A DNA stretch of 64,000 bases from Plectrocnemia conspersa. Lineage: Eukaryota; Arthropoda; Insecta; Trichoptera; Polycentropodidae. Both the position numbers and the translations under genes were made by a program. A model generated the notes under the pieces. The model was given only the letters and a program-made list of their open reading frames with translations. It was not told where the DNA came from and made no database searches. The stretch spans positions 1 through 64,000 of the forward strand of contig VTFK01000052.1 of assembly GCA_009617715.1 (NCBI GenBank), written 5' to 3'. How positions within the stretch are numbered: the first letter of the stretch is position 1; every line of letters starts with the position of its first letter. Below, one piece after another: positions 23,540 to 34,626 of the stretch.

Positions 23540-26505
23540 TGTTGTAATAGCGCTCAATTTTTAAGAAAATTTATAAAGATAGAAAATATATCTTATTCGT
23601 ATATCCTTTTAAAAACAAAATTTTGAGGAATTTTTCTTTTGTAGAAAAATTGTCGAAAACCATCTTTATAATGATACAGAATTGGGAAGTGTCAGATATA
23701 TCGGTTAACTCATCTAATTGCAAAGAAAATAAATTACATTGTTCTATATCCTTCTTTAGCTGTGACTCAATGTTATTTGTAATATCTTCGATTCTTCCGG
23801 TTAATTCTTAACAAATAAATATTTATAACATGTAATAAAATTCACTTAAATAAATCGTATTTGTAAAAATATACTTACGGTTCTTGAAAAAATCTGAACC
23901 TTTCTGCTACTTACGCTATTTGTCTCTTTTGGTTCAAGAGTTTGCTGACTTCTTGTCTAGGACATCCGCACTTACCTTATGGCAGTATCGTTGGTATCGC
24001 ATGTAAAACTGCTTAAAATCAGTTATTTTTAATTTGAGTATTTTACATTGTTTTTTTGTATCATAGCTTTTTAAAAAGCTGATTTTAAATACTATATTTA
24101 ATACCTTAATAAATAACATTTTTTTGCATTTACAAGTCTATTTTCTAGTATAGTTAATTTAAATATTTATTAATAATAAATGCTGTAATGCTATCGCTAA
24201 AAATAAAAAAAACTTTAGAATTCACACAAATATTTATTACATAAAAAATAGATTACATCAATAATCGTATTAGAAATATTTTTTTGTAGATATTATTGTC
24301 AGTGGAATATTAAAATCACTGAGTGTTATTTTAGTAAACTCGCTTTTGGGTGAAAATTACAATAATTCCACTTTACTTTCACCATTCTGATATACTCAAT
24401 ACAACATCTATCAAACATGGCGAAGATTAAAAATACCTTAAATTTTTATTTAAGGTGTTGTAGAAAGTTTATGAATTTTCTGTAATACTAGCGAATTAAA
24501 TTAAATTTTATATTTTTTAATGCTACAAGAATTTTCCCATGACTAGTATAATATCGCATCACATGTATGCAGGAAATAGGGTACATATATCGAGATACAA
24601 TTATTATAATTCGTTTTACGAACATGTCTTACATATTTAATATATAATTATATTATAAATACCTTTCTTGTATGCGAAAGGTAATAAAAAAGTATAGTTA
24701 TATAGTATAGATACCATGTATGTCACATAATTGAGCTCATTTTATTTTAAATAAACACATATATTATAAAACACTAAGAAGTTTCAAACATCTAAAACAT
24801 TTAATGTTATTCTTAAAATCTATTTTTTATAATTAAATTATAATATCACGAAGTATTTTTTTTTGCTACAGTCACAGCTAATACTTACAAATACATGTAA
24901 TATTTTTAATATTAATATAAAGAAAGGAACAGTATTTAATGGGCAATATAATTCTTACTTAAAACTAGACATAGATATAGATATATTGTAGTAAAGCTCA
25001 GTTCTCAATGGTACTCTGCAATATTTAGGCGAACCACTTGGAAAATGTTAGCTGTTAAACTTATTTAGATCCATACAATTTAATATAATAAAATGAATCG
25101 ATTTTTTTGCTCATTGTATACTTGTATTTAAACAAACTCTTGATATATATGATGCGTCCAGAAGCGTCTTCTAATATTTCCATTTTTACCTTAAAAGAGA
25201 TAAATAAATATGTAAGATTATAATACTAATGTTCAAGTATTAATTTATAAAAAATATACCATCATATATATAATGTGTCTCCTCCTGTATTACAGATGGG
25301 GAGATTCTGTAAAAAAAAAAATAATTTGACAAACATACATTTTAAATAAAACAATGAACTGAAGAAATACTAATATTTTTGTGTAAAAATATGTTTTTAT
25401 TTATAACTATATATTTTTACATATTAAAAGAAATATCTCTATGTGAAACGCAAATGCATTAATACAATAATTATTATGATTATATAGAAAAAATGTTGTA
25501 CACTCATTCTTCGATTTTGACATATAAATTTTGGGTGTAGCTTATAAGGACACAAATATTTAAAGTTGAAATGACGTAGACTGTTTTCAAAATTAACCGA
25601 ACATATTAAAATTGACTAGACGCAGTAAAATATTTTTTTAACTGTGTCAAGTCAATTTTTATTAAGCCATGTTTTTTTTTTTTAAAAAACAATCCATTCC
25701 AAAACCAATCAGTAAAGTCAATTTTTATTAAGCCATGCTATTTTAAAAAAAAATCCATTGTATTTTTTGCCAAAAACAGATACACCGGTAGTATTTTTGG
25801 TTTTTCTTGTTATTGTTTCTTGTTAGTGATTCTTCTAACTCTTTGACCAAAATAAAATCCTTTTGCATCATTCTTTTAACTGAAAATGAAATTTTTCAGT
25901 TCCCAGAATTGTTTAAAATTAGCTATTCTTTCTTCATATTCAAAGAGTTCCTTTACATTTTTTTGAACAGAAGTAATTCTTATTTTTAAAAACTTTATCC
26001 CTAACAAATTTAAAAGTTTTTGTAGTGTGTAAAGAAGTTAAAAAAAAAATCCTTAACTTTTGCTAAACAACTGGAAACTGTTTTTAAGGTTTGATGAAAA
26101 TTGCTCCTACAACAAATGCTCTCAGGACAGTTGCACTCAGGGATAGGGAATTGCAGTTTTTATGATTTACTGCATGTTTCAGTAAAAACCTAGACACATA
26201 ATTGTAACTTCAAGGAATTACTAAGTTAGTTTCAAGTAAATGTTTGTTTGCCACATAGGCGACTGAAATTTCATCAAAATAGACATTCGAAAGACCGCTA
26301 TGATATAAACATAAACACTTTATTGGCGGATTTTTTTTTGGCACTTAATATTTCTTACTTAAATGTGCGTATCTTTTGATATTTATTTATTAAATAGAAT
26401 TTATAGAATATATATATTTTAAATACTATAAATCTGTATTAAAACCAGTTTAAATCGAGGGATAAGTGCACTTGTGTGTGAGTTTTTTGTACAAAATTTT
26501 TGTAA
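23540..26505. other. Long AT-rich stretch, no gene recognised
   Basis: Only short frames without motifs or splice context occur here. A tandem duplication of AAGTCAATTTTTATTAAGCC with a following T/A-rich tract lies at 25649-25700 and 25715-25760. Confidence 0.5.
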
Positions 26506-26511
26506 TTTTTT

Positions 26512-26843
26512 TTATAGATGCTTATTCCATATTTTTTCTAATATCTGATTTAAACATTCTACATAGTTATTATAATAATTTAATGCATACGTTTCTTCAT
26601 TAGGCATTGGTAGTGTTTCCATGTTGTAAAATTTGTTTTTAACTTCTTCTACCAACTCCTCCTCACTTTTCACAACTGAATCGATTACTTTTGGCTTTTC
26701 CAAAACTTCTAGATCATAAGCTGCATACAACAGTGCCTTTTCCAATCTTGTCATTTTGCTTATCGGACCTGAAAATTTTGGTCTTTCTGGTATTGGGTGC
26801 CAGTAATACGACAAGTCTGTCGCATACGAAGCGTGATTGACAT
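26512..26843 (-). CDS. Last coding exon of an unrecognised minus-strand gene
   Basis: The exon opens after the acceptor TAATTACAG (minus strand) at 26844 and runs 110 codons to TAA at 26512. The reading frame is fixed by phase: the preceding exon leaves one base (T), and this exon supplies AT to complete a Tyr codon. The protein part reads VNHASYATDLSYYWHPIPE, PISKMTRLEKALLYAAYDL, an acidic VVKSEEELVEEVKNKF, and YYNNYVECLNQILEKIWNKHL at the end. It is rich in aromatic residues and acidic helices, with no membrane segment. I do not recognise the family. Three consecutive introns with consistent phase make it a real gene rather than a chance frame. Confidence 0.7.
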
Positions 26844-27018
26844 CTGTAATTATAAAATTAGAGTTATAGTTTTTAATATTTACTTAATAAGTTTAAATAT
26901 ACACCTGATTCACTTTTCATGGTTTAAAACATTATTCACTTATAAGCAATATAATTATATGTATAAATTAAAAAAAAATTACACCATGAAAAAATAGAAT
27001 CAGGTATAGTTATTATAC

Positions 27019-27087
27019 AAAAATATGTTGGAGCTGGGGGAATGTAGTTAGGGTTGTAAACCCAACCATTATAGCCGTCACAGTTTT
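27019..27087 (-). CDS. Internal exon of the same minus-strand gene
   Basis: The acceptor AAATTGTAG lies on the minus strand before position 27087. The exon (69 nt) starts with AA, completing GAA with the G left by the upstream exon, and encodes NCDGYNGWVYNPNYIPPAP and TYF. The donor TTTTT|GTATAA is weak, but the leftover T joins the next exon in frame. The tract is rich in Tyr, Asn and Pro. Confidence 0.65.
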
Positions 27088-27153
27088 CTACAATTTAAAA
27101 AATATAAAGTTATCGCTTTTAATTTTAAATTTTTTTTATTATTTAATACATAC

Positions 27154-27212
27154 CTAGAAACTTCTGTTCAAAAAAAGTATTTTGCGGTGCTCCAATGTAA
27201 TACATGTTCGGT
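27154..27212 (-). CDS. Upstream internal exon of the same minus-strand gene
   Basis: This 59-nt exon sits between a strong acceptor (TAGTTTTTTCAG) and a consensus donor (TCTAG|GTATGT), both on the minus strand. It encodes PNMYYIGAPQNTFFEQKFL and leaves one base (G) for the next exon. The first base completes a codon started in a further upstream exon that I could not identify with confidence. Candidates lie at 28930-29024 and 28765-28875. The intervening 27320-27900 is LINE debris inside the presumed intron. Confidence 0.65.
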
Positions 27213-27319
27213 CTGAAAAAACTATTTATTATTAAAACATCAACATATTTTAGGCAATATATATATATTTTATTATCAAAAGGTTGTATAGTTATTTGTG
27301 GTAACTGTGAAAAATGCTA

Positions 27320-27900
27320 AGTAGGTCTTTTTATTCAGTGTGAACGTTACATGGGTTGATTATGTCGTGCTTGATTCATTCTCCAAGTTTTCATCCATTG
27401 TTCGATTCCGTGAAGGTTTCTCTGAAGCTTTTCTGACGCTTTCAATGAGTCATGATGAGAGCTGTATCGTCCGCAAATGTCGCTATTGTTACTGAATCTA
27501 TCTTTGGTAGATCAGCTGTATCAGCTGTACCGGTCCCAATAGACTTCCCTAAGGAACACCGGATTTGATTTCTTTCAGCTCTGTGCATTCTGCATTGACT
27601 TTCATAGTATTTATCTCTTATGTAGGATTCTAATATTTTATAAATTTTGTTCGGCAAGTTTACTTTTATCTTATAGAGCATTACTGGTTTTTTATATAAT
27701 CCTATGGACTTGCTCTATAGTCCCGTCGCGATTTCTGAGTCTAAATTGAAGATGTGTAATAATACTTTACTCTTCAACTGTTGGGTTTATTCGTTGAAGT
27801 AATAGTTTTTCGAATATTTTTGACAACACAGGTAACAGGCTTATCGGTCCATACGACGTTGTTTCTTCGAGTGGTTTTTCTAGTTTTTTCTTAAATTATA
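27320..27900 (-). pseudogene. Jockey-type LINE reverse transcriptase relic
   Basis: The minus strand, with frame changes, gives YGPISLLPVLSKIFEKLLL (near 27860-27800), RNRDGTIEQVHRI, then KVNLPNKIYKILESYIRDKY. TADLPKIDSVTIATFADDT near 27510-27455 includes the catalytic ADD motif. The order is that of a Jockey-clade RT from the palm entry to motif C, with a deletion at motif A. It is inactive. Confidence 0.8.
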
Positions 27901-28324
27901 CATGATTTTATATATTATTATCCATTAGTGAATATTTGCAATACTCATTTTTAATTTAATTGTTCTAGATTAATGCTGTTACATTGTTCGTTTCAGTATA
28001 TTTTCCCATAATTAGGTAGAATATCTTGTGCGGGTTTCAACCACCTGCACCATTTGTTTTAATTTTTTGAGGTCACTCTAATAACCATATGAACAAACGA
28101 GAGAGATCAATCCTTCACGAAAGTCGGGCCAATTAGCAAATATTTCAAGGACCACCTAATAGCATATCTATCCCGAGACGTTATGTAATGCTGAAAAACT
28201 ACACTTTGTGGGAAAAATAAAATGTGAATGACAATACATTCTACTCTGTTTTTACTCTTTGGTTTCTGAACGCCGCAGTGATTATCTGGGCCGTTTTTTT
28301 TTATCATGAGCACATTTTGTACGT

Positions 28325-28600
28325 TTGTCCAAAAAGCGATGCAATTGGCTCACAAACATCCTCATCTACGATTCGCCAGAGTTGTCACGAAACATTATCA
28401 TGAAATGGCGTAATCGTCGAAAGAGCATCACGAAAACATATTTCGACAAATTCTGGCTACTCTACCGAAATCACAGTAGACAACAATATAACTTGACACG
28501 CCAACGAAGACTCTAAATTCCAGTATCAGCCATTTTAACTTCAACGTTTTATAGTGACATCTACATTTCTCTATATGTGTGGTAGTTTATATGTTTTTAA
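28325..28600 (+). repeat. Dispersed repeat, copy 1 (with 32560-32770)
   Basis: The two regions share ordered blocks: a CCAAAAAGC start, a CACAGTAGACAACAATA / CACAGCCGACAATAATA block, CCAGCAAAGACT/CCAACGAAGACT, and a closing TATATGTGTGGTAGTTTATA / TATATGTGGTAGTTTATATA. The frame in copy 1 (63 codons) is not conserved in copy 2. The element class is unknown; no TIR or tail was found. Confidence 0.55.
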
Positions 28601-28764
28601 ACTAATTTTATGATAGAAATAGCTCTGAATAATTCCAGTAATGCCAAAAGATGCTTAGCTCAAGCCGAACGGGAACTTTCGCCCGGTCGTTCTTGTACTA
28701 CTGGCTTCCTTACTTATTAAACTGTTGTCAGACGGATTTTTTACTTAAGAATTTAGCATATAAA

Positions 28765-28875
28765 TTAAATCAACGTCACAACGTATAATTTTGACGGTCG
28801 GTGGCGAGCAATCAAATGTTGGTAGATGTTGTGCTTCATTGATTTCGAGTATGTGCATAAGGAGATATTGCGTAA
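28765..28875 (-). CDS. Candidate minus-strand exon, low confidence
   Basis: This follows a good acceptor (TATATTCCACAG) on the minus strand. Read in phase 0 from the exon at 28930-29024 it encodes LRNISLCTYSK... and stops at 28765-28767. Another frame (VTQYLLMHILEINEAQ...) stays open to 28745 and looks equally protein-like but does not match the phase of the upstream exon. The two options cannot be settled from sequence alone. Confidence 0.3.
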   Translation of the reverse strand, partial: LRNISLCTYSKSMKHNIYQHLIARHRPSKLYVVTLI

Positions 28876-28929
28876 CTGTGGAATATAAAATAAATAATTT
28901 AATATTTATTGAAAAAACATGCAACTTAC

Positions 28930-29024
28930 ATGGAAAATTGCGGATGCACAAATATTGGGTATGAATTCATAAAAGTATATGTATTGTTCATTTTGATGTT
29001 GAAGTTGCTTTAGTTTTTCTGCAT
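28930..29024 (-). CDS. Candidate minus-strand exon
   Basis: The exon is bounded by a good acceptor (ACTCATTTCAG) and a consensus donor (TTCCAT|GTAAGT) on the minus strand. Only one frame is open through it, encoding AEKLKQLQHQNEQYIYFYEF and IPNICASAIFH. Reading through the donor would give a stop and AATAAA shortly after, so alternative 3' end formation is possible. It may be an upstream exon of the gene ending at 26512, about 1.7 kb away. No family was recognised. Confidence 0.45.
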
Positions 29025-29099
29025 CTGAAATGAGTTAAAAGTAATTTTATATATTGTATAAAAATATATAGGTCTAAATTAAATTCATAGCATCCAAAG

Positions 29100-29229
29100 C
29101 AGGCGCGTACCGTGAGATACTTTCCCTTTCGCTCGCTCGCGTGTTAAGTGACGAGAGTGCGTGAGAGATAAGGGCGTACGGAACGCATGCAACGTGAGCG
29201 AACAAAAAGTATATCACCGTACGCGCCTG
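29100..29229. mobile_element. hAT-type MITE, 130 bp, near-palindromic
   Basis: The left end CAGGCGCGTACCGTGAGATA and the reverse complement of the right end CAGGCGCGTACGGTGATATA match over about 24 bp with few changes. The interior is GC-rich and can fold on itself. The flanking 8-mers ATCCAAAG (29092-29099) and ATCTAAGG (29230-29237) match at 6 of 8 positions, consistent with a decayed hAT target duplication. There is no coding content; movement would need an hAT transposase in trans. Confidence 0.8.
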
Positions 29230-29439
29230 ATCTAAGGAGACAGAAAAATTTTTTACGTCCATCGTCGTGAAATAAAGATAAAAAAGAGGCTGCAATAATC
29301 AGGTAGATTTTCAATATAAAAATGTATAAATCTTATTTATTTAATTTAAAAAAATATGTAAAAAATTTGTATGTAATTTTGTATGTACTATTATTTTTTT
29401 TAAATATGTAATAAAAATTATGTCCACATATTTTTTTCG

Positions 29440-29518
29440 ACCTCTTAATTCTGGTGCACCGCCACTTTTTCCCATGATCAAAAGTGCACCGTGACTTTGA
29501 AAAGGTTAAGAACCACTG
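29440..29518 (-). mobile_element. hAT (Charlie-type) end fragment
   Basis: Reverse-complemented, the segment begins CAGTGGTTCTTAACCTTTTC, the typical end of Charlie-type hATs, at 29518. Only one end was found nearby. Confidence 0.55.
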
Positions 29519-30159
29519 CTTTAATGTATTAATCAAACGACATATAATTGTTAAATTATAATATTATCTGCGCCAGTACTGTAAATTCATCATTATATAG
29601 ATAACACTTGTACCATGTTAATAAGGCGATATTCTGAACATGGTGATATGTACATTATCTTTAAATGCGCTTTTCTGTATTTATAAACATGTATGTATCT
29701 CAATAAAAATATTATTAAATTTATAATCAGAGTTCCATATGCGAATGTGAATCAATGATCGGTCAGTATATTGTTGAAGGCCGATTACTGCACTGTGTCG
29801 CAGCCAGTTAAATTAACTTAACCCAACTATCTGCATTTTAACAAGTAAGATTTGTATTTAATTAATGGTTAATTATATACATATTTAGAGACAACGACAA
29901 AACCACTGGTGTGTCATGCGAACAGCGTTGCGAAACTGTTTTTGTATTTTTAGCAATTTATTAATATTATTTTAAAAACTTATGCGGATGATTATATACT
30001 GACCAGCAGGATATACTGGTGGTATAGGTTACACGACAAAACGTTAATCGATATAATTTTAACGACTAAACATTAACGCTCCATGACACAATGCTAACAT
30101 TTATAATATCGCGATAAACATGTCTTTAGCATCGCGATAAACATTTTTTTGAACATATT

Positions 30160-30370
30160 AACCAGCACGATAGACGAGTGGTATAAGTTTTTAACTATTG
30201 ACCTGAAAGATCTGGATTCAAATCCCATACCTTTTTAAATTTCGTAGATCGGAATTGATGATTATTATATAAATATAATTCCGATCCATCATAGATGTTC
30301 CTAAGTTGTTGATTGTGTTAGCCTCGTTGTAACGCATTTGGCTAAGGTAATGTTACAACGGAAGATGTAC
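30160..30370 (+). repeat. Possible tRNA-derived SINE
   Basis: An A-box-like GACGAGTGGTATAAGTTT (near 30174) is followed about 45 bases later by a B-box-like GGATTCAAATCCC (30207-30219), and the region ends near AATAAATAA at 30370. A related head with box B GGGTTTGAATCTC occurs at 34195-34255. A partial duplicate of the head (CTGGTGGTATAGGTT) lies near 30016. Similar spacing and sequence in two places support a pol III-derived SINE rather than a tRNA gene; no cloverleaf is intact. Confidence 0.45.
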
Positions 30371-31089
30371 AATAAATAATTTTAAGTATACATTATGCTT
30401 ATATATACATAATAAGTCTATCTAGTAGGAAAAATACAGTGAATGATTATACTTGTTTTCTGTTCCTTTATCATCAACATGATTATCGATTTTTTTCATT
30501 TTAATTATAACTTATTCATGTGAATATATATGTGTGCGTTATTGTTTATATTTATGTATGTATGTCAATACACTGCTAATTGTTATTATTATAGCACAAA
30601 TATTGTAATCTGCAAACGTTTTTTATTATACATTGCTGAGCTCTGACCCATTATTGGGCACACAATAATAAATCTTTTTTGTGTATTTAAACATATGTAT
30701 GTATTTCAGAATTAATTTTGAGCTGAACATTTTCTGGCCTAACTAAAGTCTTTACCTTTTACATACAAAGTGTATAATGATTGGATTAATCATAACAAGT
30801 GACGGCGAGTCCATGACCCGTTGGTCAATAAGTAAATGATATAATTTTATGTAATCGCGTAAATATTTTTTTTTTAAATATTAGCGAAATATTTTTATTT
30901 CAGATAATATCTTAATATTATTATCTATTTCCTGCTTTACTGCTATGCTTTTACAGGTCAATAACAACGCACCTCGATGCAAAAATTATATCGTTGTCAT
31001 ATACACTGATTTTCATATTGTTCGTCACAAGCTTAGAAACTAAGTGACTAGTTTTTCTAATGGTCTCAGTTTAAGTTATCTCAATCAGT

Positions 31090-31565
31090 TTGTAACTACA
31101 ATTTTAAACTACAGGTCTCAATTTGGGCTTCTGCCCCTCCCTTGACCATCGAAGACATAGGGACAAAAATATAGGGTTCATGACAAATGGCCCATGAATC
31201 TTTTGTCATAATGGCTAATAAATAATAAAGGAAAATAATTGGACAAAGTGGTAGTGGAAAATAACTTAAGGTGGATCTCAACAAGTCGACCAACATACTG
31301 CCCAACTGATCAAAAAAAAAAAAAACTACCTGATCTAATTGACTTTTGCATTGTCAAAGAAATAGATGTAAAATGAATTCTTGCTGAATCATGTTTCGGA
31401 CCATTCGCTGATAATAGTAAAATTACAAACGAATTTAATCTACAAACAACGAACTCTGACTTTATATAATTATAAAACTGATTTGTTCTGAGTAAACTTT
31501 GACCAAATTACCGAATTGAACATTTCTTTGAAAAGCAACAATGAAGTAGAACAAGCAGTCTAACA
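31090..31565 (+). pseudogene. Jockey LINE endonuclease/linker relic (empty-site paralogue)
   Basis: The plus strand gives VENNLRWIST, PDLIDFCIVKEID, SDHSLIIVKLQTNLIYKQR-like, and TDLFRVNFDQITELNISLK with shifts. This is the same stretch of Jockey ORF2 found on the minus strand at 20445-20177 and 18910-18790. Here the two halves are contiguous at about 31460-31470, which defines the insertion point of the nested LINE at 18911-20176. It is degenerate and inactive. Confidence 0.82.
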
Positions 31566-31725
31566 CCTTATTTGTAAGTTCAGAGTCACCTCTCTTTGCC
31601 TTTAAACTATTGTGGACTGTTATATCACAAGGAGAAATATTTATAATAGGCAAACTATCATACTTCGCCCATTGAAATGTAATAAAAAAAATAATATTGA
31701 TTATTGTTTTTTCAGATCTTAAAAC

Positions 31726-32019
31726 ATGAAAAAAAGCGATTCTCGCCATTTCGCTAAGCTATTTAACGAGAGATTGATGCACATAATTTTTTGCGAGTTT
31801 TTCGAAGCAATTCGCATGGTTTTTCAACGGATTCACCCGGACTCTGCTGCTTATCAAATAATCGAATACTGCTCCCATCTATATGCAATATATATACTGA
31901 AAGTTCAAGCTATTCCTCTGAAAGAACAGATAAGAATCAATTCAAAACTAGTGTACGAGTTATTAGTCGTGAACTATTTGAACAGGAAAATTGAAAAACA
32001 TTTGTTGGAAAAAGAAAAG
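31726..32019 (+). CDS. First coding exon of an unrecognised plus-strand gene
   Basis: 98 codons from ATG 31726 to a donor AAAAG|GTAAAC. An upstream stop in frame (TAA just before the ATG) makes this the likely start, and a TTGTTTTTTCAG acceptor at 31704-31715 suggests that the 5'UTR is spliced. The protein is helical and hydrophobic-basic: ERLMHIIFCEFFEAIRMVF, HPDSAAYQIIEYCSHLYAIY, SKLVYELLVVNYLNRKIEKH. There is no signal peptide or clear membrane span. The next two exons continue in phase. A second open frame inside it is a shadow. No family was recognised. Confidence 0.6.
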
Positions 32020-32091
32020 GTAAACGCAGTAGTAAGTTTTATGTATTTTTTTTTATGAAATACTTATTCATGTGAAATATTTTAAATTTAG

Positions 32092-32179
32092 GTTGAATTA
32101 TTGAATTCAACACGACTCAAAAATAAGGCGCACACACTATTATTCAAACAATTGTGTCAATCATCCATAAATACTTACC
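32092..32179 (+). CDS. Second exon of the plus-strand gene
   Basis: The exon follows TTTTAAATTTAG and encodes VELLNSTRLKNKAHTLLF and KQLCQSSINTY, with one base left over before the donor TTACC|GTAAAT. Phase 0 entry matches the end of the preceding exon. Confidence 0.55.
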
Positions 32180-32233
32180 GTAAATCATTATTTTTTTATA
32201 AATTATTTTATTTCTTGCCCATGATTTAGCAAG

Positions 32234-32286
32234 CCATTGCCGTTCCAAGCTACCAGTCTGAAGAACTTGATCATTTTAATACTTTG
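32234..32286 (+). CDS. Third exon of the plus-strand gene
   Basis: With the acceptor at GCAAG (32233), the two leading bases CC complete a Pro codon, and the exon encodes IAVPSYQSEELDHFNTL up to a consensus donor TTTG|GTGAGA. The alternative acceptor four bases upstream gives an early stop. Later exons were not identified with confidence. Candidate acceptors followed by short frames lie at about 33287 (SPLFCNFVMEPLDKLPEV then stop) and 34626. Confidence 0.5.
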
Positions 32287-32559
32287 GTGAGAAGTTTGGT
32301 TAGTATAGTCATCATAATATTTATAGTTTGCATGAGTTTTGAAATCATATTTTTTATTTTTGTTATGACTTGAACCATGCTTTGATCATTTTTATTATTT
32401 ATTTTTTCTGCTTGTATATACTGTTTATTTTGTGTAGCTTATTATTACATATTTACATTATAATTTTTTTATAATTTATTACTAATATTTTATAATTTGT
32501 GGTTAAAACGATTTAGAAATTTAATGACACGACCGATCTCAACCAATGCATTAACGTGA

Positions 32560-32770
32560 CTACAAGAGACATGAGCGGATCATCCAAAAAGCACCGCGAG
32601 AACACGTCACTACAATTCTTACGATATCACAGCCGACAATAATACAACTCAACATGCCAGCAAAGACTTTCCGACTTACAAGACCTGCTATTTTCACTCT
32701 ACCGCCTGATACATTGTTCTATATATATATATATATATATATATGTGGTAGTTTATATATGTTTATAAAA
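32560..32770 (+). repeat. Dispersed repeat, copy 2, with (TA)n
   Basis: Partner of 28325-28600. A (TA)14-like microsatellite lies at 32718-32745, just before the shared GTGGTAGTTTATATATGTTT end. Confidence 0.55.
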
Positions 32771-34190
32771 TAAACTGTTACCAGCTTTTGCGGCGTCTAT
32801 TTGCATGCGAAGACACTTATTTGGACACTAATAAAAGCAGCTGTTAGAGGCTGAAGGCTTTTGAGCAAATTTCCTGAGAAAGATTTTTTGGCCTACGATA
32901 CTTCACGTCGTCGATACGACAACTAACAATAAGAGTTGTATCAGGAGCTCAACGTCATCAAGTGTATTAAAATGCTGTAAAATATTTGTCACGGTAATTA
33001 GTCGAGAGCATCTTTCACAATACTTCTATAACATCATTTGTATTTTTGTGAATTTATATATGTACATATATATATATATATATTTTTATGTTGTCTAAAA
33101 CTGTAGAGCTGTACCGGTGTATGTATGTATATACATATACAATATGCATGTGTGTATGAAATTAAATTAAGATAAAATTAAGTAATAATTGTTTGAGTTT
33201 TATTTTTACATCACTATATTATGCTGTAACATAGTAAACATCTGTATTTGTCCCGGAGGAAAAAAATGTTGAGTATGACTGGATTACAGCTTCTCCCTTG
33301 TTCTGCAACTTTGTTATGGAGCCGCTTGATAAATTACCGGAAGTTTAATGTATAATGAGTGAACTTCAAATATCAATGAACACTAAATGTAATGTGCCAT
33401 CGCAACAAAAAAATAACAAGGAGCAGACAACTGAATCAAAAGTTCATAATTGTTAGTTAATGCTATTGTTTCAAGATTGGATCACTCTGTATTTACTAAC
33501 CACTATTATGATTAATTTGATACCATAGACTTAAGGTAGTTTTTTTTTATTTCAACGTTGAAAATACATATTTTTTAAATAATAAATATATAATATGTAA
33601 CTTAATTAATTGATAAGAAATAATTAAATGTATTTTAATATTTTATATACATATATAGTTGATTAATTGAATATTTAACAAATAATTATATTTATGTATA
33701 TTATTAATACTATAGACATCTGTCGATTTTGGAAAAAACTATATATTGATTTAGAAATATATATGGTTTTAAACTTAGCTAATTTTTTTTAGTAATTAAA
33801 TTATTATTTTTGTACATAGATGTCTACCAATAATAAAGTATGCATTGAATTAATTTTTTTTTAAAAAAGTTTATTTAAAAGTAAAATTATAAAGCAATTT
33901 ATAACACAAACTATTTATTTATTGTACACTAAATCGATTAACTGTTTATAAAATCAGTCAATAATTTGCATTTTACTTTTATTAGTACATAGACGGTATA
34001 TTGTACACATATTTATTAAAATGTTGTATTTAAGAAAGTTTGGCAGTGTTCTTACTAATAGAACTTATTGATCTTAATATATAATAATATAGCGGATATA
34101 AAAACATTTTTAATTGTATTTTATTATTTAATTTAAATTAAATATACCTGATTGATGCTCTCGAATGGAATTCATTATCACTTATTATGT
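32771..34190. other. AT-rich stretch with weak exon-like segment
   Basis: A (TA)n run lies near 33065-33082. At 33287-33350 an acceptor-like ATTACAG is followed by a short frame ending in EPLDKLPEV and a stop. It may be a terminal exon of the gene starting at 31726, but its phase does not match the third exon and I leave it unassigned. Confidence 0.4.
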
Positions 34191-34194
34191 AAGT

Positions 34195-34262
34195 TACAGT
34201 GGTATAAGTTAGTGACTAATAGCTAAAAGATTTGGGTTTGAATCTCATATTAAATTCAGATT
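34195..34262 (+). repeat. tRNA-like SINE head, second copy
   Basis: AGTGGTATAAGTTAGTGACTAA is followed by GGGTTTGAATCTC about 50 bases on, paralleling the A and B boxes at 30174-30219. Only the head is shared. Confidence 0.35.
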
Positions 34263-34626
34263 CTGGAGCATACTCATAAATTATGATTTAAATACTTCGA
34301 CATCAATATTATATCTTGTATATGTTTTCTATTTTATATACATATGTATAAGAATCACTTTCGTAATTTTCCACACAAGAAAATATCTATGTTGTTTTTA
34401 GCTACTTTCAACCATTTCCTTTTGAGGACTTTTTCTGACTAAAATTGACAGCTTATGATGTGACATTTATCAATATGTGATGATCATGTAATATAAATAA
34501 ATACATAACTAGTGTTAAAATAGGTCATGTATGTGGCGAAAGCATCAGATTGTATCCGATGAATACATCTTGTTGACCTTCATTCGCTTTATTATAACGC
34601 TTTGTAATATTTTCGTACAAGTTTAG

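Noticed and set aside
31462..31749. 95-codon minus-strand frame
   Set aside because: It is antisense to the plus-strand Jockey relic and to the exon starting at 31726.
32718..32745. Functional (TA)n element
   Set aside because: It is an ordinary microsatellite; similar runs are common in this composition.
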